Source: Streptomyces sp. CB02261 (lineage in GTDB: Bacteria; Actinomycetota; Actinomycetes; Streptomycetales; Streptomycetaceae). From it: a stretch of 64,000 nt of DNA. Positions within the stretch are counted from its first letter, which is position 1; each line of letters opens with the position of its first letter. The translations under genes were made by a program, and so were the position numbers. Below the pieces are notes generated by a model. The model had not been told where the DNA came from. It saw nothing but the letters and a program-made list of their open reading frames with translations, and did not search any database. Location of the stretch: contig NZ_LIVX01000014.1 of the NCBI RefSeq assembly GCF_001905665.1, positions 1 through 64,000 of the forward strand, in the 5' to 3' direction. Of this stretch, positions 50,540-58,492 are shown one piece after another.

Positions 50540-51217
50540 ATGGCGATTCAGCAGCGAGCGGAACGTACGAGACAGGAAGTCCTGTCGGCAGCCGCACGGG
50601 TGTTCGACGAAGTCGGCTACGAGCGGGCCTCCCTGGCGAGGATCGCCGCCGAGGCGCGGGTCACCACCGGGGCGCTGGTCTTCCACTTCGCGACGAAGGC
50701 GGACCTGGCGACGGCGGTCCGCGGGCGGGCCCGCGCGGTCACACGGATCACGGTCGAGTCGGCCTGCCTGTCCACCGAGGGCGTGGGCGGCACCGCGATC
50801 GACAAGCTGGTGATCACCACGCACGCGCTGATCCGGCTCTTCGAGACCGACCCCACGGCACGGGCCGGCGAACGCCTCGCCCGGGAGCTGCAGTTGACCG
50901 ACCCCGGCTTATCCGGCGACTGTCCCTGGCGGTGCGAGGTGGCACGCCTGGCCCGCTTCGCCGCGGCCGAGAAGGCCCTGCGGCCCGGCGTGGACGCGAC
51001 GGCCGTCGCGGCGCTGATCGGCTACGTGATCACCGGGGTCGAGCTGGAGATGCGCTCGCCGAGCGCTCCGGCGCACGAGAGCTGGCCCTCCGACGAGGGC
51101 CCCAGGGCGGCCGAGAGCGGCGCCCTGCACGGCCCGGCCGAGCAACGGCTCAGCCGCATCTGGCAGTTGATCCTCCCCGGCCTGGTCCACCCGGCCGCCG
51201 GGTCGCAGTCGCCCTAG
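50540..51217 (+). CDS. ScbR-like (gamma-butyrolactone-receptor-family) TetR regulator
   Basis: The 225-residue protein starts MAIQQRAERTRQEVLSAAARVFDEVGYERASLARIAAEARVTT..., as the butyrolactone receptor family does, and ends with the family's RIWQLILPGLVHP block. It has a Trp in the ligand region (CPWRCEVARL). No butyrolactone synthase is adjacent, so it may be a pseudo-receptor. Codon 124 is TTA (50909-50911), the rare bldA-dependent codon. GGGGGAG lies very close to the ATG. Confidence 0.8.
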   Translation: MAIQQRAERTRQEVLSAAARVFDEVGYERASLARIAAEARVTTGALVFHFATKADLATAVRGRARAVTRITVESACLSTEGVGGTAIDKLVITTHALIRLFETDPTARAGERLARELQLTDPGLSGDCPWRCEVARLARFAAAEKALRPGVDATAVAALIGYVITGVELEMRSPSAPAHESWPSDEGPRAAESGALHGPAEQRLSRIWQLILPGLVHPAAGSQSP

Positions 51218-51237
51218 AGGCCGGCCCCGGCCGCCCC

Positions 51238-51418
51238 GGAGGCAGAGCCGAGCAGCCGCTGTGGAGGCCGAGCCGAAGCAGCCGCCCCGGAGGCAGAGCC
51301 GAGGCCGTCGCTGTGGAGGCAGAGCCGAAGTCGCCGCCCCGGAGGCAGAGCCGAGGCCGCCACCCCGGAGGCCGAACCGAAGCCACCGCTCCGGAAGCCC
51401 GCTCGCAGCCAGCCCCGA
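51238..51418. repeat. 26-bp minisatellite, about seven copies
   Basis: Units starting GGAGGCAGAGCCGA begin at 51238, 51263, 51289, 51315, 51341, 51367 and 51393. Spacing is 25 bp once and 26 bp after that. The period is not a multiple of three, so no reading frame is kept, and the block lies between convergent tetR genes. It fills most of the 316-bp gap 51218-51533, whose remainder I cannot assign. Confidence 0.8.
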
Positions 51419-51533
51419 GGCCCGCCCGCGGTCGCTCCGCGCGTCCGTTCCGCAGCCGCTCCGGAGACCGGCCCCCCGCCGCCCTCGACGCCGGCCGGGC
51501 CCGGGCGGCCCGAGGGGCCGGGACGGGCGCGGC

Positions 51534-52196
51534 TCACTCCCCGGACCGCAGCAGCTGGCGGGCGAAGAGCGCGAGGGACCGGCCGATGCGCTCGGTCGAC
51601 AGACCGAGTTCGTGCCGCTGGAACTGGAAGAGCTCGGGTGACAGCGGGCCCAGCGCGATGTCGATCAGCGGGTCCGGGTCCTGGACACCGTGGTCGACGA
51701 GCAGCGTGCGGACATGGACGCGCCAGAAGCCGTAGGCGCCCGTCCGGAAGCGCGCGGGGCCGGTCTCCGCCCCCAGCGCCAGCGGCAGATGCCGTTCGAG
51801 CAGGTCGAGCATCGCCAGATAGAACGCCGCGAGCCGTTCCCCCGCGGGGGCGCCGGGGCCGAGCGGCGGCGGACCGTAGATGAGCTGCCCCTGGAGCCGG
51901 CGCTCGTGCTCGTCGAGCAGCGCGACGGCGACCGACGACGGATCGGGGAAGCTCCGGTACAGCGTGGCGCGGCCCACCCCCGCGGCCTTGGCGATCCGGT
52001 CCATGGTGACCGACCGCGGGTCCTGCTCGGCGAAGAGCTGCTCGGCCGCGGACAGGATCTGGGCGCGGTTGCGTTCCGCGTCCGCGCGCCGGCGGGGGGC
52101 GACCGGCTGTTCGTCGGCCGCCTGCAGATCACCGAGGAGCCCGCCGACCCGGTGCACGGAGGCGGCTCCACGACCGCGCTGCTCGTCGTCGCTCAT
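51534..52196 (-). CDS. TetR-family repressor of a DMT exporter
   Basis: The 220-residue protein has a TetR helix-turn-helix (QLFAEQDPRSVTMDRIAKAAGVGRATLYRSFPDPSSV, about residues 52-88) after a long N-terminal arm, and a helical C-terminus. It is divergent from a DMT transporter gene, with two related operators between them. It therefore probably represses the transporter and itself. The ligand is unknown. Confidence 0.85.
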   Translation of the reverse strand: MSDDEQRGRGAASVHRVGGLLGDLQAADEQPVAPRRRADAERNRAQILSAAEQLFAEQDPRSVTMDRIAKAAGVGRATLYRSFPDPSSVAVALLDEHERRLQGQLIYGPPPLGPGAPAGERLAAFYLAMLDLLERHLPLALGAETGPARFRTGAYGFWRVHVRTLLVDHGVQDPDPLIDIALGPLSPELFQFQRHELGLSTERIGRSLALFARQLLRSGE

Positions 52197-52222
52197 GGAC
52201 CGACCTTACTTCCCTCGGAGCT

Positions 52223-52240
52223 AAGTGGACACCTTGTCCG
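52223..52240. promoter_or_regulatory. Operator copy 1 (tetR/DMT intergenic)
   Basis: AAGTGGACACCTTGTCCG contains the perfect palindrome GGACA-CCT-TGTCC. It is repeated in inverted orientation at 52267-52284. Confidence 0.6.
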
Positions 52241-52266
52241 CTTGATGGCTGCCATGGCATGCTAAA

Positions 52267-52284
52267 CGGACTCAGTGTCCACTT
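52267..52284. promoter_or_regulatory. Operator copy 2 (tetR/DMT intergenic)
   Basis: CGGACTCAGTGTCCACTT is the reverse complement of copy 1 apart from three central bases. It lies close to the DMT start and could overlap its promoter. Confidence 0.6.
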
Positions 52285-52317
52285 ACCCGCTCGCCATCCC
52301 GTCCCAGGGAGATCAAG

Positions 52318-53256
52318 ATGCACACCGCGCTCCTCGCCGCGGCCCTGCTGGTCGGCTGCCTCCTGGCCGTCCAGGCCTCGGTGAACCTCCAGCTCAACTC
52401 GGCCGTCGGCACCCCGTACGGCGCCTCGACCATCCAGCTCGGCGTCGCCACCGGTCTGCTGACCGTGCTCGCGGTGGCGGCCGGAGCCCTCGGCGCACTC
52501 GGCAAACTGCCCGACGTCGAGGCCTGGCAGCTCCTGGGCGGCCTCGCCAGTCCGCTCTACATCACCAGCGGCATCCTGCTCTTCCCCCGGCTCGGAGCCC
52601 TCGCCGCCGTCGGACTCTTCGTCACCGGCCAGATGTTCGCCTCGCTCGCGCTCGACCTCTTCGGCCTCCTCGGCCTCGAGAAGCAGGACCTCAGCGCCGG
52701 GATCGTCATCGGCGCCGTCGCCGTGCTCGCCGGCATCGTCGTGATCATCCGCGGCATGAAGGCCGCCGCCCCTCCCGGCGCCCCCAAGATGTCGAGCGCC
52801 GGCCGCGTCGGCTGGCTCGCCCTCGGTGTCCTCGCCGGCGCCGTGCTGCCCGTGCAGGGCGCGGTCAACGCCCAGCTGCGCGCCCAGCTCAAGGAGCCCA
52901 TCACCGTCGCCGTGATCAGCTTCGCCGTGGCGACCTTCACCATCGCCGTCGTCCTGCTCGTGCTCTACGCGACCCGTCGCACCCCCAAGCCGAAGATCGC
53001 GCCGCTGAAGAAGATGCCCTGGTGGGGCTGGCTCGGTGGCGCCTGCGCCGCCGCCTACGTCACCGGGACCTTCCTGCTCATCCCGTCGATCGGGGCGGCC
53101 GTGACCATCGCGCTCACCGTGACGGGCCAGCAGCTCACCTCGGCGCTGATCGACCACAAGGGCCTGTTCAAGCTCCCCCAGCGCTCCCTGACGAAGCCGC
53201 GCGCCCTGGGTCTCGTCCTGCTGATCGCCGGCTCCCTGACCATCCAGCTCGTCTGA
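52318..53256 (+). CDS. DMT-family transporter, fused DUF606 (YdcZ) repeats
   Basis: The 312-residue membrane protein has two copies of the YdcZ/DUF606 unit of about 140 residues each (VQASVNLQLNSAVGTPYGAS; VQGAVNAQLRAQLKEPITVA), about ten helices in all. Most family members have a single unit, so this is the internally duplicated form. It is likely a metabolite exporter. GGGAGATCAAG precedes the ATG. Control is expected from the divergent TetR. Confidence 0.87.
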   Translation: MHTALLAAALLVGCLLAVQASVNLQLNSAVGTPYGASTIQLGVATGLLTVLAVAAGALGALGKLPDVEAWQLLGGLASPLYITSGILLFPRLGALAAVGLFVTGQMFASLALDLFGLLGLEKQDLSAGIVIGAVAVLAGIVVIIRGMKAAAPPGAPKMSSAGRVGWLALGVLAGAVLPVQGAVNAQLRAQLKEPITVAVISFAVATFTIAVVLLVLYATRRTPKPKIAPLKKMPWWGWLGGACAAAYVTGTFLLIPSIGAAVTIALTVTGQQLTSALIDHKGLFKLPQRSLTKPRALGLVLLIAGSLTIQLV

Positions 53257-53260
53257 CCCG

Positions 53261-53300
53261 GGGCCGTCCCGCCCCCGGGTCACGCCCGGGGGCACGGCCC
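53261..53300 (+). terminator. Hairpin after the DMT gene
   Basis: GGGCCGT and CGCCCCCGGG on the left pair with CCCGGGGGC and ACGGCCC on the right, with small internal loops. Confidence 0.5.
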
Positions 53301-53326
53301 GCTCGGTGCGTCATGAAAGGTGTGTC

Positions 53327-54127
53327 ATGAAAGCGTCCTACACCGCCGGGCCGGACATCCACGTCCTCCCCTCGGCGCTGCCCATACCGGGCCTCGGCGA
53401 CCAGCCGGTGAACGCCTTCCTCGTACGGTCCGGCCAGCCGCTCCTCGTGGACACCGGCATGCCCGTGGACCGGGAGGGCTTCCTGGAGTCCCTCTGGTCG
53501 CTGATCGAGCCCGCCGATCTGCGCTGGATCGTCGTCACGCACGACGACCGCGACCACACCGGAGCCCTCGCGGCCGTCCTGGCGGCCGCGCCGCAGGCGA
53601 AGGTGCTCGCCAACGCGATATCGGTGACGCGAATATCGGAAGAGTTCGGCATTCCGCAGGACCGGGTGGTGACCGCGAACCCGGGAAGCCGGGTGAAAAT
53701 CGGTGACCGTGAGCTGAGTTTTCACCGTCCGCCCACGTTCGATTCACCCGGAACCCTCGCCGTGTTCGACCACTCCGACGGAACGCTCTACAGCTCGGAC
53801 AGTTTCGGCACCGTCGTGGAGGAAATACGCCAGGACTTCACCGAACTTTCCGAGGAGGAATTCTTCCACGGATTCGACGTCCTGAACCGGGCGATAGCCC
53901 CGTGGACCGCCCTGGTCGACGAGGCGAAATTCCTCCGACCGGTACGTGAACTGGCCGCCCTGCGTCCCGCGCGGCTGCTCAGCGCCCACGGTCCGACCGT
54001 CCGCGAGGAGGCCGTACCGCGGCTCTTCGGGGCGATGGCCCGCATCCCCACCCTGCCCGCCTGGCTGCCGGACGCCGACCTCGACCTCGAGGCGGCGCTC
54101 GACGCCATCGAGTCCCCCGCGGGCTGA
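53327..54127 (+). CDS. MBL-fold protein with HDDRDH metal motif
   Basis: The 266-residue protein has the MBL fold (NAFLVRSGQPLLVDTGMP), and the motif VVTHDDRDHTGAL, with Asp where most MBL hydrolases have His. That HxDxDH pattern is closer to the diiron oxygen-reducing (ODP) domain, which has HxExDH. SSDSFG and LSAHGP provide later ligands. It may bind iron. A five-codon ORF (MKGVS, 53313-53330) precedes and overlaps its start. Function is unknown. Confidence 0.75.
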   Translation: MKASYTAGPDIHVLPSALPIPGLGDQPVNAFLVRSGQPLLVDTGMPVDREGFLESLWSLIEPADLRWIVVTHDDRDHTGALAAVLAAAPQAKVLANAISVTRISEEFGIPQDRVVTANPGSRVKIGDRELSFHRPPTFDSPGTLAVFDHSDGTLYSSDSFGTVVEEIRQDFTELSEEEFFHGFDVLNRAIAPWTALVDEAKFLRPVRELAALRPARLLSAHGPTVREEAVPRLFGAMARIPTLPAWLPDADLDLEAALDAIESPAG

Positions 54128-54161
54128 GTCCGCTCCGCCCGCGTCAGAACCGAGGAGAACC

Positions 54162-54863
54162 ATGCTCGACCCGACCACCGCCGACCTGACCCCGCCGCGC
54201 GGAGTCGTCACCGTCTTCTCCGACATCTGGTGTTCCTTCGCGCACATCGCGATCCACCGGCTGCACGCCACCCGGGCCCGTCTGGGCCTGGAGGAGCAGG
54301 TCTCCTTCGACCTGCGCGCCTTCCCCCTCGAACTGCTCAACGACGCCCCGAGCCCGCGCCCGGGCACGGACAGCGAGGTCGCCCGGATGGCCAGCCTGGA
54401 GCCGTCCGCCGGCTGGCAGCTGTGGCAGGCCAAGGACTGGCTCTACCCCTCCACGACCCTGCCCGCCCTGGAGGCCGTACTCGCCGCCAAGGAACAGAGC
54501 CTGAACGCCTCCGAGCAGCTCGACCTCGGGCTTCGCCGGGCCTTCTGGGCCGAGTCGCGCTGCATCAGCCACCGCAAGGTCATCCTGGACGTGGCCGCCG
54601 CCACCGGCGTCGTCGACGTGGACGCCCTCACGGAGGCGCTGGACGACGGGCGCGCGCGCCGGGCGCTCGCGGACCAGGCCGCGCAGGCCGCGACCGACCG
54701 GATCGACTGCAGTCCCCACCTGTTCCTGCCGGACGGCTCCGACCTGGCCAATCCCGGCATCGACGTGGACTGGGACGGCGCCTACGGCATCGGCTGGCCG
54801 GTGATCAACGCGGACGACCCGAAGGTATACGAGGACATCCTGCTGCGGGCCGCCACTGAATAG
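54162..54863 (+). CDS. DsbA-family oxidoreductase-like protein
   Basis: The 233-residue protein has a thioredoxin-type N-terminus (GVVTVFSDIWCSFAHIAIHRL) and the helical insert of the DsbA/FrnE family, but the active-site motif is CSFA, with one Cys only. It cannot form a normal CxxC disulfide. It probably works as an isomerase or GST-like enzyme. GAGGAG precedes the ATG. It lies 34 bp after the MBL gene and is probably cotranscribed. Confidence 0.75.
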   Translation: MLDPTTADLTPPRGVVTVFSDIWCSFAHIAIHRLHATRARLGLEEQVSFDLRAFPLELLNDAPSPRPGTDSEVARMASLEPSAGWQLWQAKDWLYPSTTLPALEAVLAAKEQSLNASEQLDLGLRRAFWAESRCISHRKVILDVAAATGVVDVDALTEALDDGRARRALADQAAQAATDRIDCSPHLFLPDGSDLANPGIDVDWDGAYGIGWPVINADDPKVYEDILLRAATE

Positions 54864-54906
54864 TTGAAAGGCCGCCCAAAACGGCCGGACAAGCCGGAGA
54901 ACAAGG

Positions 54907-54961
54907 GGAACGACGGTCAGGCATTCCTTTCGAGGAATGCCCGACCGTCGTTCCTTTTTTT
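54907..54961 (+). terminator. Strong terminator before the biosynthetic operon
   Basis: GGAACGACGGTC and GACCGTCGTTCC form an outer stem, GGCATTCCT and AGGAATGCC an inner stem, with one mismatch and a TTCG loop. Seven T residues follow. It isolates the biosynthetic operon from upstream transcription. Confidence 0.9.
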
Positions 54962-55009
54962 CTCCGGGAGAACATCGCGGTGATTATTAATTGCGTGACC
55001 CGGCTGTTA

Positions 55010-55038
55010 TTCGCAAGGCCGGTCGAAGCTCCTACAGT
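55010..55038 (+). promoter_or_regulatory. Candidate promoter of the biosynthetic operon
   Basis: TTCGCA (55010-55015) and TACAGT (55033-55038) are separated by 17 bp. This is the only good pair I see between the terminator and the first gene. No palindromic operator is evident nearby. Confidence 0.4.
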
Positions 55039-55092
55039 CGTTCACGCCGCCGGGATTCCGGACGGAGATTCGTATCGACAGCGGGAGTTCTC

Positions 55093-56271
55093 ATGTCGTT
55101 GACCGACAAGGCAGACGTCAGCACGTTCGTCGACCTCACCCAGCACGAGATAGAAGCCCTGAAGACCCGGTTCAACCTGGCGGACGCGCACACCCACCAG
55201 CGTCAGTCCGCGTCCCAGGAGCGAATCGTCTCGCGGCTCCCCGAGCTCTGGCACGAGTCCGAGTCGAAGCAGCAGGCGCACTTCGAGCGCCAGTTCCTGG
55301 ACGCCTTCTTCCGGCTGCACCAGCAGCCCACCGCCCGGGCGATGGACCGGACGCTCCTCTCCTACTCCGCCAGCGTGTCGACCATGGTCGCCGGCATGTT
55401 CCTCAAGCAGCGCGGGAAGTCGGTGCAGCTGGTCGAGCCCTGCTTCGACAACCTGGTCGACCTGCTGCGCAACATGCAGGTGCCGATCTCCCCGCTCGCC
55501 GAGTCGGCGCTGCACGACAAGGACGCCATCTACGACCGGCTCGTCGAGCAGGTCGACGCGGACGCCCTCTACCTCGTCGACCCCAACAACCCCACCGGGT
55601 TCACCCTGCTCGCGGAGAAGCTGGAGGGCTTCCGCGAGGTGGTCCGCTACTGCGTCGACCACGACAAGGTCCTGGTGATGGACTTCTGCTTCGCCTCCTT
55701 CGCTCTCTGCGACGAGGGCATCGGCCGGGTCGACATCTACCGGCTCCTGGAGGAGTCGGGCGTCACGTACATGGTCATGGAGGACACCGGCAAGACCTGG
55801 CCGATCCAGGACGCCAAGTGCGCCATGATCACCGCCAGCCGGGACATCCAGGAGGAGGTCTACAACCTCCACACCAGCGTCCTCCTGAACGTCTCGCCGT
55901 TCGTCCTCAACATGGTCACCCAGTACGTCGAGGACTCCATCTCGGACGGCTTCGCCTCCGTCCGCGACATCATCCGCACCAACGGCGAGGCCGCCCGCGC
56001 CGCCCTCAGCGGCACCATCCTGGAGTTCCAGGAGCCGGTCGTCGGCACCAGCGTCGCCTGGTTCCGCATCAAGCCGGAGCACCTGACCGCCACCCGCCTC
56101 CAGGCCGTCCTCTTCGACGAGGAGGTGTACGTCCTGCCGGGGACCTTCTTCTACTGGAACACCAAGGAGAAGGGCGAGCGCTTCATCCGCCTGGCCCTGG
56201 CCCGCGAGCCCGAGGTGTTCGCCGGCGCCATGGAGCGGATGCGGAAGGTGCTCGAGCGCTATGCGGCCTGA
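55093..56271 (+). CDS. rohP: MppP/RohP-type PLP-dependent arginine oxidase (4-hydroxy-2-ketoarginine forming)
   Basis: The 392-residue protein has an aminotransferase fold. DPNNPTGF (163-170), LVMDFCF (Asp197) and the PLP lysine in EDTGKTWP (Lys234) are visible. Its N-terminus, with LTQHEIEALKTRFNLADAHTH and then IVSRLPELWHESE, matches the MppP family. Those enzymes use PLP and O2, without a metal, to convert L-arginine to 4-hydroxy-2-ketoarginine. The aldolase and diiron genes downstream point to RohP of the azomycin pathway rather than MppP of enduracididine synthesis. GGGAG supports the ATG at 55093. Confidence 0.85.
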   Translation: MSLTDKADVSTFVDLTQHEIEALKTRFNLADAHTHQRQSASQERIVSRLPELWHESESKQQAHFERQFLDAFFRLHQQPTARAMDRTLLSYSASVSTMVAGMFLKQRGKSVQLVEPCFDNLVDLLRNMQVPISPLAESALHDKDAIYDRLVEQVDADALYLVDPNNPTGFTLLAEKLEGFREVVRYCVDHDKVLVMDFCFASFALCDEGIGRVDIYRLLEESGVTYMVMEDTGKTWPIQDAKCAMITASRDIQEEVYNLHTSVLLNVSPFVLNMVTQYVEDSISDGFASVRDIIRTNGEAARAALSGTILEFQEPVVGTSVAWFRIKPEHLTATRLQAVLFDEEVYVLPGTFFYWNTKEKGERFIRLALAREPEVFAGAMERMRKVLERYAA

Positions 56272-56794
56272 CGCGCACCGGGCGGTGTTCGTCGACGCCA
56301 CCCTCTTCATGGGCATGCACAGCAAGGACGACACCGTCCGCCTGGCCGCCAAGGCCTTCTTCGCGGGCCGGCTGGCCGCGGGGGACGAGGGCGGGGTCGT
56401 CATGAGCTGGGAGCAGGTCGGCCGCTGCGACGACCTGGTGTGGGGCTACGAACGAGGGGTGCAGGACGAGTACTACCCCTTCATGGACGTCCTCCACACC
56501 GACCTGGCCGTCGAGCGCGCCGCCTACACCGAGGACGACATCCGCCGGGCCTGCACCACGCCCGAGTTCGACGGCCTCCCCACGCACGAGCGGCTGCTGC
56601 TCGCCCAGGTCGTCGGCCGCGGGGGCGTCCTGCACACGGCGAGCCCGCGGCTGACGTCGAGGACCGGCCTGCCCGTCGTACCGATCGTGCCGGACGGCTC
56701 AGCCGGCACGGTCCCGGAAACGGCGTTCCCCCCGTACCTGGAAGACCTCTACCAGCGGTCGCTGGTCCTGACGGTCGTCTCCGAAAACCTCTGA
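56261..56794 (+). CDS. DUF6190 family protein, candidate RohQ (2-aminoimidazole-forming step)
   Basis: The 177-residue acidic protein starts RAVFVDATLFMGMHSKDDTVR and has conserved-looking WEQVGRCDDLVWGYERGVQDEYYPFMD. It matches DUF6190 as I remember that family; its chemistry is not obvious from sequence. The ATG overlaps the end of the arginine oxidase gene by 11 bp. By position (second of the P, Q, R, S order) and elimination it would be the protein that assists cyclisation of guanidinoacetaldehyde to 2-aminoimidazole. Confidence 0.6.
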   Translation: MRPDAHRAVFVDATLFMGMHSKDDTVRLAAKAFFAGRLAAGDEGGVVMSWEQVGRCDDLVWGYERGVQDEYYPFMDVLHTDLAVERAAYTEDDIRRACTTPEFDGLPTHERLLLAQVVGRGGVLHTASPRLTSRTGLPVVPIVPDGSAGTVPETAFPPYLEDLYQRSLVLTVVSENL

Positions 56795-56819
56795 AGACAA
56801 TCCGAAGGGCACCCCTCTC

Positions 56820-57623
56820 ATGCCTGACACCTACTCCGGGACCGTCGTCCCGCTGATCACCCCCCTCGACGAGCACGGAACCGTCGACGAGCAGAGCGTC
56901 GCCCGCCTCCTGGACCACATCCGGGCCGAGGTCACCGGCCTCATGCCGGCCCTGACCTCCGGTGAGGGCTGGAAGCTCGACGCCCGGCAGTGGCAGGACG
57001 TCGTCACGTACACCGTGAAGCACGCCGACGGCCTCCCCGTGCTCGCCGGCATCCAGCTCCCCGACACCGCCTCGGTGATCGACCGGGCCCGGACGGCCGC
57101 CGAGATCGGCGCGGACGCGGTCGTCGTCACCACGCCGTTCGGCGCCGACGTGACGCAGGACCAGATCGTCGCCCACTACCAGGCGATCCGCGCGGCCCTC
57201 GACATCCCGATCTTCCTCTACAACGAGGAGGCCCTGTCGGGCAACCGGATCGAGTTCGACACCCTGCTGCGGATCTGCGAGATCCCCGGGATCGTCGGCA
57301 TCAAGGAGTCCAGCGGCGACGCGGCCTTCACCCGGAAGATGGCCGAGGCCGGCACCGGCATCCCGGTCTTCGAGGGCTGGGAGAACCTGCTCGTCGACGC
57401 CCGGGGCATCCAGGGCTTCATCGGCCCGCTGGCCAACCTCGAACCCGCCCTGTGCAACGCGATGCTGGTCGACCCGACCCCCGACCGCCAGGCGGAGATC
57501 AACAGCGTCTGCGAGCGGTACGGGGTCTTCCGCGACGACTGGTACCGCTGGGTCAAGAAGGAGCTGCACAGCCGCGGCGTCATCAGCTCCCCCACCACGC
57601 ACGAGGAGGCGACGGCGGCATGA
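56820..57623 (+). CDS. rohR: DHDPS-family aldolase, RohR-like 4-hydroxy-2-ketoarginine retro-aldolase
   Basis: The 267-residue TIM-barrel protein has the Schiff-base lysine in GIVGIKESSGD (Lys162), the catalytic Tyr in IFLYNEEAL (Tyr134) and LTSGEGW near residue 45. The aspartate-semialdehyde pocket of true DapA is not conserved, and dapA is not expected here. In the azomycin pathway this family splits 4-hydroxy-2-ketoarginine into guanidinoacetaldehyde and pyruvate. Its stop overlaps the next start (ATGA). Confidence 0.8.
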   Translation: MPDTYSGTVVPLITPLDEHGTVDEQSVARLLDHIRAEVTGLMPALTSGEGWKLDARQWQDVVTYTVKHADGLPVLAGIQLPDTASVIDRARTAAEIGADAVVVTTPFGADVTQDQIVAHYQAIRAALDIPIFLYNEEALSGNRIEFDTLLRICEIPGIVGIKESSGDAAFTRKMAEAGTGIPVFEGWENLLVDARGIQGFIGPLANLEPALCNAMLVDPTPDRQAEINSVCERYGVFRDDWYRWVKKELHSRGVISSPTTHEEATAA

Positions 57624-58492
57624 GCACGCCCTCGTCCCCCCTGTCCGTCCCGGTGGCCGCGCACTCGGTCGCGGCCCCGGTCGCGACCGCCCAGCGCGAA
57701 CTGCACAGCCTCTACCGGCGGGTGCCCAACCTCGGCGACTACGGGTCGATGACCGCGATCGAGGAGCGGTGGATCCTGCCCAAGGCACGGGCGTACGAGG
57801 CCTCGGCGCCCGCCTTCGGCTCGGCCGGCGAGCTGCTCCAGGCGCTCAAGCAGTTCCTCGCCGAGGAGGAGGCCGCGCTGCCGGAGAGCGCGACCTTCCT
57901 CGCCGAGCACGCGACCCTCGACCAGTTCAAGGTCGTGGTGCGGCAGTTCGCCCTCGACGGTCTCACGGAGTCCGAGTCGCTGCTGCCGGTGGTGCCGCGG
58001 CTGCCGTACCGCTCGGCGATGGCGGTCTTCCGGGTCCTCATCGACGAACTCGGCTGCGGCAACGAGGAGAAGGCGCACTCCCAGCTCTACCGCGACCTGC
58101 TCACGGAGCTCGGCATGAGCCTCCGGCTCGACGACTACCTCGACGAGACCACCCCGGAGTGCTTCGCGTACGTCAACATGTTCCACTGGCTCGCGAGCCG
58201 GGCGCCCTCGCCCCAGTACTTCCTGGGGGCGTACGCCTACTTCGAGACCAGCGTGCTGTACGCCTTCCAGAGCTTCGCGCGGGCGGCCCGGAGGCTCGGG
58301 ATCGTCCACGACGCCTACTACACCGAGCACCTCTACATCGACTCGTACCACAGCAACCACATGCGTACGGCGATCCGCTCGCTGGAGGAGCCGGACCTGG
58401 CGAAGATCTGGGCGGGGGTCCGCCTGGCCTCCGACATCGTCGGCACGGCCACGGAGGCGGCCGTCGCACGGGCGCGGGAGACCGTCGCATGA
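57620..58492 (+). CDS. rohS: Heme-oxygenase-like diiron N-oxygenase, RohS-like
   Basis: The 290-residue helical protein has the HDO ligand pattern: IDELGCGNEEKAHSQLYRDL (Glu143, His153) and TEHLYIDSYHSNH (His237, Asp241, His244), with candidate early ligands in EEEAALPESATFLAEHATL. Diiron HDO enzymes do N-oxygenation or C-C cleavage. In the azomycin pathway RohS oxidises the amino group of 2-aminoimidazole to the nitro group. It is coupled to the genes on both sides by ATGA overlaps. Confidence 0.82.
   Translation: MSTPSSPLSVPVAAHSVAAPVATAQRELHSLYRRVPNLGDYGSMTAIEERWILPKARAYEASAPAFGSAGELLQALKQFLAEEEAALPESATFLAEHATLDQFKVVVRQFALDGLTESESLLPVVPRLPYRSAMAVFRVLIDELGCGNEEKAHSQLYRDLLTELGMSLRLDDYLDETTPECFAYVNMFHWLASRAPSPQYFLGAYAYFETSVLYAFQSFARAARRLGIVHDAYYTEHLYIDSYHSNHMRTAIRSLEEPDLAKIWAGVRLASDIVGTATEAAVARARETVA

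Noticed and set aside
51261..51735. Open frames through the minisatellite encoding Pro/Arg/Glu repeats
   Set aside because: The 26-bp period shifts frame each copy, and no start with a ribosome site is present; the repeat is better read as non-coding.
55093..57623. Enduracididine or capreomycidine biosynthesis
   Set aside because: The oxidase is MppP-like, but no MppR-like or MppQ-like gene and no NRPS is present, whereas the aldolase plus diiron oxygenase fit the azomycin route.
56820..57623. Lysine-pathway dihydrodipicolinate synthase (DapA)
   Set aside because: The operon context is a specialised pathway and the substrate region differs; only the Schiff-base fold is shared.
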